Assembly (NCBI GenBank): GCA_046760505.1
Contig: JBHIEG010000007.1
Span: 17,577-81,576, forward strand
Length of the DNA: 64,000 nucleotides
Direction of reading: 5' to 3'
DNA from: CAYFZR01 sp046760505 [NCBI: Candidatus Hydrothermarchaeota archaeon]
GTDB taxonomy: Archaea; CAYFZR01
The translations under genes were made by a program, and so were the position numbers. Positions 27,407 to 34,765 of this stretch are shown piece by piece. Numbering within the stretch: the first letter of the stretch is position 1; each line of letters opens with the position of its first letter. The notes under the pieces were generated by a model, which saw only the letters and a list, made by a program, of their open reading frames with translations, did no database searches and was not told the DNA's origin.

Positions 27407-28933
27407 TTGGATCTCAAGGTTAGGGTACTTAGATACGATCCTTTAATGGATGATGAGCCCAGATTTGTCGAATATTCCGTTCCGTATCAGCAGTACATGA
27501 CTGTTTTAGACGTTTTACAATATATTTATGAAAACTACGATTCAACTCTCTCTTTCAAATGGGGGTGCAGAGCAGGTCAGTGTGGATCGTGCACCGTGGT
27601 GTATAACGAAAAACCCTCTTTGGCATGCAGAACAAAGATCGATCCTGAGCAAGATGTTGAAATAAGCCCTCTACCATATTTTCCGATTGTAAAAGATCTT
27701 GTTGTAAATACGGAGAAGATACGTGAGAAATTGATAAGGGCTTTACCCTTCCTAGAATCAATGAAAAAGATAGAAAGACCTTACAAAGTAAAACAGGAAG
27801 AAATAGAATCCATAGTAGATCTCAGGAAATGCATAGAATGTTATTCATGCGTAGCAACGTGTCCAGTAATAGATCAGGCATGGCAAGATTATGGAAGTCC
27901 TTTTGTTATGAGAGAAGTTGGCAGGTGGGCGTTCGATAAAAGAGATTCATTAGACAGGATAAAAATAGCCATGTTAAACGGGCTCTATAATTGTACCACG
28001 TGCGGAAGTTGCAAAGAAGTCTGCTACAAAAACATTGATATTCCAGAGAAAGCAATAGAAAAACTAAGAAATCTCGCGGTCATAGAGGGATTGGCGCCAT
28101 TGCCGCCTCATAAGACGTTGATAGCAAGCATACAAAATTACTGGAATCCATGGCTTCAGCCAAGGGCAGCGAGAGCAAAGTGGGCTAAGAAGATGAAATT
28201 GAAAGATGAAGGTGACACTCTATTTTTCGCGGGATGTTCTCCATCTTTGCTGTTAAAAAATCTTCCCTTATCGAGTATGGAAATACTGAATTCGTTGAAC
28301 AAAGACGTTGCGTATTTGGGAAGGAACGAAAGGTGCTGCGGCAGTCCATTGTTAAGACTAGGAGATTTAGAACTTTTTGATGAAATAGGAAGATCGAACA
28401 TAGAGGAATTCAAAAAAGCAGGAGCAGAAAGAATCATTGTTACGTGCGCAGGCTGTTACAAAGCCCTTAAAGTCGATTATCCAAATTTCTTCGGTGATTT
28501 CGACTTTGAAGTAAAGCACATTTCCGAAGTAATCGCTGACGAGATAAGAGAAGGCAATGTTGATTTTAAAGAAAAATACGATATGAAAGTTACATATCAT
28601 GATCCCTGTCATTTAGGCAGGGCAGGAGGGGTATATGATGCTCCAAGAGAAATTATAAAAGCCATTCCTGGTTTAGAATTGATTGAAATGAACAGGAAAA
28701 GGGAAATAAGTGCTTGCTGTGGAAGCGGAGGAGGTCTAAAGACTTATAAACCAGATCTTGCCATGTCCATAGGCGGTAAAAGAGTCGAAATGGCGAAGAA
28801 TACTGGAGCAGAGTATATACTGACGTGTTGTCCTTGGTGCGAGCAAAATCTTGATGATAGCGCTAAAAAGGCGAATATAGACATGAAAACCATAGACTTG
28901 GTTGATATCGTAGTAGAGGTACTTGAGGTGTAA
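27407..28933 (+). CDS. Fumarate reductase iron-sulfur subunit fused to CCG domains (TfrB-like)
   Basis: 508-residue electron-transfer subunit. Domains in order: [2Fe-2S] ferredoxin domain with KWGCRAGQCGSCTVV (about 55-69) and LACRT; two cluster motifs CIECYSCVATCPV (about 140-152) and CTTCGSCKEVC (about 197-207); then two CCG domains, FFAGCSPSLLL with RCCGSPLLRLG, and TYHDPCHLGRAGG with ACCGSGGGL, ending CCPWCEQNL. In methanogen TfrB the CCG part works on CoM-SH/CoB-SH; the electron donor here may be a thiol pair or another protein. Start chosen is TTG 27407 behind GGTGG; GTG 27398 is possible. Confidence 0.88.
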   Translation: MDLKVRVLRYDPLMDDEPRFVEYSVPYQQYMTVLDVLQYIYENYDSTLSFKWGCRAGQCGSCTVVYNEKPSLACRTKIDPEQDVEISPLPYFPIVKDLVVNTEKIREKLIRALPFLESMKKIERPYKVKQEEIESIVDLRKCIECYSCVATCPVIDQAWQDYGSPFVMREVGRWAFDKRDSLDRIKIAMLNGLYNCTTCGSCKEVCYKNIDIPEKAIEKLRNLAVIEGLAPLPPHKTLIASIQNYWNPWLQPRAARAKWAKKMKLKDEGDTLFFAGCSPSLLLKNLPLSSMEILNSLNKDVAYLGRNERCCGSPLLRLGDLELFDEIGRSNIEEFKKAGAERIIVTCAGCYKALKVDYPNFFGDFDFEVKHISEVIADEIREGNVDFKEKYDMKVTYHDPCHLGRAGGVYDAPREIIKAIPGLELIEMNRKREISACCGSGGGLKTYKPDLAMSIGGKRVEMAKNTGAEYILTCCPWCEQNLDDSAKKANIDMKTIDLVDIVVEVLEV

Positions 28934-28935
28934 TT

Positions 28936-29280
28936 ATGACTTTAAATATAGATCCCCTGAAATGTGTTGGATGTGGAGCATGCGAAGTAGCATGTAGTTT
29001 TCATAGGGATGAGACCTTTTCAACCCTCTCTTCAAGTATAATGTTATATAAAGAGGAGAAGAAAAACTACTTCGGCGTTATGTTAAAGAGAGAAGAAGAT
29101 CTTGTCCTCGGTAGACCCGAGGGACTAGAAATAAAAAGGATAGAAGATATTTCTGAGGAAGCAGGAGAAGAAGCAGCCAGCTCAAAGCCAATATTGTTAA
29201 GAGAATCCTGCGATTTATGCGAAGACGAAGAACCCTATTGCGTGAGATTTTGCCCTACCAACGCTATAACAGGAGGATAA
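28936..29280 (+). CDS. Ferredoxin-like iron-sulfur protein
   Basis: 114 residues with CVGCGACEVACSFH near the N-terminus (about 11-24) and CDLCEDEEPYCVRFCPTNAI near the C-terminus (about 92-111), consistent with two [4Fe-4S] clusters whose halves are separated by a 65-residue insert. It starts two bases after TfrB and ends one base before the AOR-like gene, so it probably feeds that protein, as the small ferredoxin subunits next to AOR-family oxidoreductases do. Confidence 0.78.
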   Translation: MTLNIDPLKCVGCGACEVACSFHRDETFSTLSSSIMLYKEEKKNYFGVMLKREEDLVLGRPEGLEIKRIEDISEEAGEEAASSKPILLRESCDLCEDEEPYCVRFCPTNAITGG

Positions 29281-29281
29281 A

Positions 29282-30709
29282 ATGACGGAATACTTGTATT
29301 CAGGATTAGTATTGATAGTTGATCTTGAAAAAGAAGAAACAGAAGAAATTGACCTGGAAGATGAATTAATAGAGGAGAAAATAGGTGGTGCAGCGGTAAA
29401 CATAGCCTTATATGAAGAACACAAAGAAGATGATCCTATAATACTGGGAACAGGTATTTTTACAAGTACATTGGTTCCGGGCTCCGCCTTAGGAATAATA
29501 ACTGCCAAGAGCCCGATAAATAAAAGGGTATGTCACGTTCCAATTACGCTCTTCGCGGGCTGTGATTTAAAACTCAGTGGATTTGACTTCGTTGTAATCA
29601 AAGGAAAGGCAGAAACTCCTGTCTATCTCTGGCTACGCGATATGATAGCGGATATTCATGACGCGAGTGAGGTTTGGAATAAGGATACATGGGAAACCAC
29701 TGATTATTTGCGCTCAGAACTAGGGGAAGAACGTATCCAAGTACTAAATATAGGTACTGCAGGAGAAAACAAGGTTGACATCTCTCAAATCTGCAATAAC
29801 TACTGGGGATCTGCTGATAGATTTGGTATTGCCAGTATTTTCGGAGATAAAAATCTGAAAGCCATTGCTATGAGAGGTCTAGGAGAACTAGAGATAAAGG
29901 ATCCGAAAAGTTTCTTTGATAAAGCCCTCGAATTACTCGAGGTCGCTAGAAATAGAAAGATCGACGTTTTAGATCTCATGCCAAATGGAAGAGCGGAAAT
30001 AGAAAATATGCTCCATAGAAGAGTTTCCTGCTTTAACTGCGGATACGCATGTAATTTATTTTTGAAATTCAGAGAGGACCCTAAGGTAATGGTTTCTTCT
30101 CATATAGAAGAACCAGGAATACTTGTTCAAGATATCTCTCATCTGATCGGTTTCTCCAATTTTAAACTATCGCTGGCAGAGATTATCGAAGTGATAGAAA
30201 AGTGCTACAGATTAGGGCTGGATCCTGTATCAGTAAGTAAAATTGCAAGGGGAGATTCTAAGGAAAAAGTTATGAGAGAAATAGAGGGATTCGCAAGCGG
30301 CACTTACGACTTGCCCGAGGCAAGATTTGACGGAATAATACCCTATCCAACCATAAAGGACTCGGGCCTTCTCCAAGGATTTGGAATATTCTCAAATTGG
30401 ATGACTTTACATATCGGAGATGTTACAGATATCACCGAGGCAGAAGCTTGGGTATACAGAAATGCCCTCTCCTACATACTCGGAATCTGCCCGATACTCA
30501 TGTTGGGAGCAAATTTTAACGAAAAAGATCTTCTTGAGCTAATAAATCTCGGAACGGAATTCGAAATAGACTCAGAGACTCTAAGCGATAAAATAAAAAA
30601 TATGGTTGGAGATAGCATCAAACTCGGAGGAGAAGAGAGAGACATCCACAATTCTCTTAAAAGCGGGGATTTCGATTCGAATTTAAAAGATCTCCTAAGA
30701 AAATTCTGA
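29282..30709 (+). CDS. Degenerate aldehyde ferredoxin oxidoreductase (AOR)-family protein
   Basis: 475 residues against about 600 for AOR enzymes. The N-terminal domain is recognisable: a VDLEKEE strand, IGGAAVNIALYEE, GSALGIITAKSPINKR, GFDFVVIKGKAETPVYLWL (about 98-116), GTAGENKVDIS and FGDKNLKAIAM (about 186-196). The cluster ligands are kept as CFNCGYAC (C-x2-C-x3-C, about 249-256) and a later LGIC. What is missing is the segment carrying the pterin-contacting Y-D-P-R-G and GHGL motifs of AOR, and the conserved Arg in the GGRYN loop is replaced (PGSALG). It may hold an altered tungsten-pterin site, or only a cluster. Linked to TfrAB and the preceding ferredoxin. Reaction unknown. Confidence 0.7.
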   Translation: MTEYLYSGLVLIVDLEKEETEEIDLEDELIEEKIGGAAVNIALYEEHKEDDPIILGTGIFTSTLVPGSALGIITAKSPINKRVCHVPITLFAGCDLKLSGFDFVVIKGKAETPVYLWLRDMIADIHDASEVWNKDTWETTDYLRSELGEERIQVLNIGTAGENKVDISQICNNYWGSADRFGIASIFGDKNLKAIAMRGLGELEIKDPKSFFDKALELLEVARNRKIDVLDLMPNGRAEIENMLHRRVSCFNCGYACNLFLKFREDPKVMVSSHIEEPGILVQDISHLIGFSNFKLSLAEIIEVIEKCYRLGLDPVSVSKIARGDSKEKVMREIEGFASGTYDLPEARFDGIIPYPTIKDSGLLQGFGIFSNWMTLHIGDVTDITEAEAWVYRNALSYILGICPILMLGANFNEKDLLELINLGTEFEIDSETLSDKIKNMVGDSIKLGGEERDIHNSLKSGDFDSNLKDLLRKF

Positions 30710-30733
30710 AGATTTCCCCATATTATTCCATCA

Positions 30734-32026
30734 TTACTCATCGTTTAATCCCAATGCTTCTGAAACCAATTTTGTTATATCTGATACTTCCATTCTAAGT
30801 TTTTTCATTTTAACAGTGTTCTGCAGGCTTTGATAACAGAATGGGCAGGCAGTAACCAATTCTTCAGCATTGATTTCCCTCGCATCTTCTACCCTACTCT
30901 CTGAAAGTCTCTCCGCAAGATGAGGATTTGCGGGTTTAAGCCCTCCTCCAGCGCCGCAACATCTAGAATACTCTCTATTTCTTTCCATTTCAATTAGTTC
31001 GATTCCGGTGATTGATTCCAAAACCCTTCGCGGGGGATCATAAACATTCGTATGCCTACCTAAGTGGCATGGATCGTGATAGGTTATCACCTTATTTATA
31101 GCCTTTTTAAATTCGAGTTTACCCTCCTCTATCAACTCGTCTATGAATTCAATGGTATGCATGACCTTGGGTTTCAATTCCCCGAACTTGGGATAGTCTT
31201 GGCTCAAGGTCTTGAAGCAGCCTGCGCAGGATGTAACTATGAGCTCTACTCCTAATTCGTTAAAAGTTTTAAAATTCTCATTGGCTATTTCCTTAAATTT
31301 TTTTACCTCTCCAACTCTAAGGAGAGTGCTTGCACAACATTGCTCCTTTTTACCCAAGATTCCAAAGTCTACGCCTGCTTCATTAAATATTTTTACCGTA
31401 TTTATTGCTACGTCTTTTATGTGAGGATCATAGGAAGCAGTGCAGCCAACGAAAAACAGGATTTTTGCATCCTCTTTATTTAAATCTTTAATTTTTAATT
31501 CCTTTTCCTTTTTTCTCATTTCTTTGGTCAAATCCTTAGCCCATTTATCTCTCCTTGCTCTTGGATAAAGCCAAGGATTTCTGTAATTTATGATGCTCTT
31601 GACAAAGACATCGTGCTCTTTCAAAGGACCAAATCCGTTTTCAACTGAAACTTGTCTCGTATCTTCCCAGAGATTTATGGTGTTAATTTTAGCCGGACAT
31701 ACAATGTGGCACTGTCCGCATACCGTACAGGCGTACAGACCGTTTAGAAATTTTTCTCTCTCTACGTTTTTTCCAATCAGATTGTACAGGACTCTGTAGA
31801 ATGGGTTGTGTTTCTTTCTTAAAATGGTCTTCATCCCGTCTATCTTAAACCTAGGCAATACATTTTCCTCTTTTAATCCATCATACGCTGGACACCAGTT
31901 GAGGCACTCTCCGCATCTCGTGCAAGCCTCGATTTCAATCAACTGCTTTATACTTAGATCTTCCAGAGATAAGTCTTCTATTTCCTTTTCATCCTTTTTT
32001 GTCTCTTGCTCTTTCACTTCAGTCAT
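30734..32026 (-). CDS. HdrD/DsrK-like iron-sulfur CCG protein
   Basis: 430 residues. After an acidic 30-residue start, two cluster motifs CTRCGECLNWCP (about 36-47) and CTVCGQCHIVCP (about 95-106), then two CCG domains: FVGCTASYDP with QCCASTLLRVG, and TYHDPCHLGRHT with RCCGAGGGL, ending ACPFCYQSL. This is the composition of HdrD of HdrDE and DsrK of DsrMK. Its start overlaps the stop of the NarI-like membrane gene (32023-32026), so the two form a membrane complex in which quinol or methanophenazine electrons would reach the CCG site, or the reverse. Confidence 0.82.
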   Translation of the reverse strand: MTEVKEQETKKDEKEIEDLSLEDLSIKQLIEIEACTRCGECLNWCPAYDGLKEENVLPRFKIDGMKTILRKKHNPFYRVLYNLIGKNVEREKFLNGLYACTVCGQCHIVCPAKINTINLWEDTRQVSVENGFGPLKEHDVFVKSIINYRNPWLYPRARRDKWAKDLTKEMRKKEKELKIKDLNKEDAKILFFVGCTASYDPHIKDVAINTVKIFNEAGVDFGILGKKEQCCASTLLRVGEVKKFKEIANENFKTFNELGVELIVTSCAGCFKTLSQDYPKFGELKPKVMHTIEFIDELIEEGKLEFKKAINKVITYHDPCHLGRHTNVYDPPRRVLESITGIELIEMERNREYSRCCGAGGGLKPANPHLAERLSESRVEDAREINAEELVTACPFCYQSLQNTVKMKKLRMEVSDITKLVSEALGLNDE

Positions 32027-32838
32027 TCTCTAACCTTTGAGACGGTGTTTAAGAATATGCTTAATGGAGTGGTGAAAACGTGGAAAAACTTGCTGAAGGG
32101 GAAGTATGCTATGAAGAGAGAGGATAGAAGCGAGTGAGTAATCCATAGATGCTCATGAAATGTGTGTACAGCATTATCACTTATATTCATGAATTTTGAA
32201 ATAAAATATCCAAAGAATGAATAGATTCCTATGGAAGATGGCTCTTTAACTAATCTCACCGCTTCCAGAATGAAGCCCGATAGTACCACTATTAACAAAA
32301 AAGTTAATGCGAAGGCATCGTCAAGATTCGTTGACATCTGCTCACTTTTAAATAAAAATCTCCTTGATAAAGCAATCAGAATTCCGATAAAAATCATAAA
32401 TCCAAATAATTCAAATAAAAAGTCATATACAATCAGGGATTTGCCCTTCAGTTCTACATGGAATAAATCAGTATACGTGCCAACGAGATCCATGATCAAA
32501 AAGAGGATGAATCCGACTCCAATGTTAAAGTGCATAAACCATCTTACCTTACTTAATTTGGTGGTATCTTTCTGTAAAATGGAATCCAGAAAGAGAGTCT
32601 TTACAAAAGTTTCAAAGTTGTTCAGGATTAATTTGATTAACCTCGTTCCATTTGAGAGGAACTTGGATATTATGTTTCTTTCAGATTTATCCGCAGTCAA
32701 AAAAATACTGATCCTTATCCACAAACCCACGCAAAAAATTAAAAGGCAGGAAAAATGGACTATCCAAAAAAGTGAGATCAATTTAGCGTTGTCTATGGTC
32801 TTTATCATTGAAATCAATCTCATGGGGACTAAAAACAT
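32023..32838 (-). CDS. NarI/HdrE/DsrM-like membrane cytochrome b subunit
   Basis: 271 residues with about five or six predicted transmembrane helices. Histidines suited to heme b are seen in SLFWIVHFSCLLIF (about 22-35), VRWFMHFNIGVGF (about 92-104) and the pair in FHEHLWITHSLLSS (about 227-240), as in nitrate reductase gamma and HdrE/DsrM. GGGTGG lies six bases before the ATG. First gene of a two-gene unit with the HdrD-like protein; together they would exchange electrons between the membrane carrier pool and a cytosolic thiol/disulfide or protein partner. Confidence 0.78.
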   Translation of the reverse strand: MFLVPMRLISMIKTIDNAKLISLFWIVHFSCLLIFCVGLWIRISIFLTADKSERNIISKFLSNGTRLIKLILNNFETFVKTLFLDSILQKDTTKLSKVRWFMHFNIGVGFILFLIMDLVGTYTDLFHVELKGKSLIVYDFLFELFGFMIFIGILIALSRRFLFKSEQMSTNLDDAFALTFLLIVVLSGFILEAVRLVKEPSSIGIYSFFGYFISKFMNISDNAVHTFHEHLWITHSLLSSLFIAYFPFSKFFHVFTTPLSIFLNTVSKVRE

Positions 32839-32871
32839 ACTTCCACCCTTTTGGGAATCTTAAAGGACAAC

Positions 32872-32939
32872 ACTATAAAAGCTTTGTGGAGGTATAGTTC
32901 CGATCTAGGCAGATAACTCCAATTTTTGTAACAAAGCTT
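32872..32939 (+). promoter_or_regulatory. TATA-like element and inverted repeat in a 361-base gene-free gap
   Basis: The gap 32839-33199 has CTATAAAA at 32873-32880, read on the plus strand, directly joined to an inverted repeat: AAGCTTTGT (32879-32887) pairs with ACAAAGCTT (32931-32939), and inside it TGGAG (32887-32891) pairs with CTCCA (32917-32921). Read on the minus strand the same block lies 34-100 bases before the NarI-like start. It could be an operator for that operon or the 5' part of an RNA reading rightwards. In the rest of the gap I see only the ribosome site at 33189-33196. Confidence 0.4.
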
Positions 32940-33199
32940 AGGTTCTGTAATTCTAAAATAAGATACCCGGTTGCAGGCGGCATTTAAAGAAAAAAGTAGC
33001 AGGCCATGTTCTTTGAATGACATTGGTGATAAATTAAAAAAGCCTATGGCTCCTATTTTCACTTCCCATAAACAATAGATAGGAGAGGAAAAAACTGGTA
33101 AAAGTTCAGGAATGGATATAGAAGGTTCAAATGATTTTTAACATAAAGCAATCTTTTTATACTCTCAAATCTACTTTTCAGAAAAACGGAGGTGATGGA

Positions 33200-34585
33200 T
33201 TGAAAAAATTCATTATTTTGAGAAAATGCATTATTCTAATGGTCATATCGCTTTTGATGACTCTTTCTCTTCCAAGTCCTTCAAATTCTCTGACATCTTT
33301 AAGTCCTGAAAACACTATAAAAACTGAAATTCCAGTCCAAAAAGTTACTTTTTATCAAAATGGACTGATATACGTCGAAAGAATTAAGAATATCCTTCTA
33401 AAGAAAGGAATCAACGAGATAGTAACCGATACGTTTTCAGATCAGATCTTGGCTTATACAATAAGGGCAAAAACCGAGGAAGGGGAAGTCATTGACGTTT
33501 CTTACACGCCGGAAAAAAAATTGGAAACTAGGTTTAAAGAATTCTTGGGAAAACAGGTAGAAATTTTATTAAAAGAGGGAAAAATTATCCGAGGAGAACT
33601 TGTGTCTTATTCACTAGACTATCTGGGGATATACTCTGAAAATAGGTTGGACGTGGTAAAAACAGAGAATATATTGAGTATAACGGTCTTTGGCGTCGAA
33701 AAAAACGGAAAGGCACTTAAAATAAAAATAGATTCTAAAAAGGATGGTAATCAGAAAATAAAATTCACCTACCTCACGAAGGGTGGAAATTGGAAACCTG
33801 TATACGATCTTTACGTAGAAAAGTCTCATTTAATTTCTAATGCAGTGATCACAAATGAGGTAGAGCCATATTCTAACGTGGAACTCGAATTAGTAGCTGG
33901 AACTCCTCATTTCGCTTTCGTTCCCGTTCCCATACCTGCCATGGCGAAGGGCTATGCCGTGGAAGAAGCCGGAAGAGTGGTAAGAGGAGGTTTAGGAGAA
34001 TACGTAGTTTACAAATTATCTAACGTAACCATCGAAAAAAACGAAATCAAGAAATTTAAGTTATTCGAAGGAAGTGTGGACATAGACCCAATATATCAAT
34101 GGGATGCTTCCACTTTGATAAAGGGAAAGGCAAGCGAGAGATTAAAGTTAAAAAATAACATGGAAGACCCGTGGGCCAGCGGAATAATGAATATCTATAG
34201 GAATGACAAGTTAATAGGCTCTGACTCAATAGAATATACCCCTATAGGGGCAGACGTTGAGGTTACCGTAGGAAGCACTCCTGATATAGACGTGAAGAAA
34301 GAACTTACAGCGGTTAAAGTATCCTACGAGGAGACCCTTCGAATTGAGACTGTGGAGTATACATTGACGATAAATAACTACAAGAAAGAATCTATAGCGA
34401 TCATTGTAAAAGATAGAATTCCCTACGGCTCTACTCTCGTATCCGCCAATCCCAAAGCGACTCAAAAACCGGATAACATGTTAGAATGGAGAATTAATAT
34501 CCGCCCTCAGGGAGAGCAGAAGATAACTTATACTTATGAAACCAGACAACCAGTTCCAAGATACGTAGGAAAGCCGGTTGGATAG
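33200..34585 (+). CDS. Exported DUF4139-type protein
   Basis: 461 residues from TTG at 33200, which follows a full GGAGGTGA at 33189-33196; the in-frame ATG at 33131 lacks a ribosome site and would bury the signal peptide. Signal sequence: KKFIILRK then a hydrophobic stretch IILMVISLLMTLSL, cut near PSNS. The body is beta-rich: a region with FTYLTKGGNWKPVYDLYV (about 198-215) is characteristic of DUF4139, and the C-terminal part, with VEYTLTINNYKKESI and RIPYGST, is like other archaeal surface beta-sandwich proteins. No lipobox or C-terminal anchor seen. Function unknown. Confidence 0.7.
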   Translation: MKKFIILRKCIILMVISLLMTLSLPSPSNSLTSLSPENTIKTEIPVQKVTFYQNGLIYVERIKNILLKKGINEIVTDTFSDQILAYTIRAKTEEGEVIDVSYTPEKKLETRFKEFLGKQVEILLKEGKIIRGELVSYSLDYLGIYSENRLDVVKTENILSITVFGVEKNGKALKIKIDSKKDGNQKIKFTYLTKGGNWKPVYDLYVEKSHLISNAVITNEVEPYSNVELELVAGTPHFAFVPVPIPAMAKGYAVEEAGRVVRGGLGEYVVYKLSNVTIEKNEIKKFKLFEGSVDIDPIYQWDASTLIKGKASERLKLKNNMEDPWASGIMNIYRNDKLIGSDSIEYTPIGADVEVTVGSTPDIDVKKELTAVKVSYEETLRIETVEYTLTINNYKKESIAIIVKDRIPYGSTLVSANPKATQKPDNMLEWRINIRPQGEQKITYTYETRQPVPRYVGKPVG

Positions 34586-34765
34586 AAGTATAAGAAACCC
34601 CATGGAGAGTAATTAAGTCTGCAGAAAATCCGTGTAATCAGGGTAAAAACTCCATTATCTGGTCTGTATAAAGAACATTCTTCGATGATATAAGATGATG
34701 GAGTAAGACATTCCTCTTTTGCCTCTGTAGTAAAGTTTTTAACTTTTTGTTCTTTATTTTCTCCT

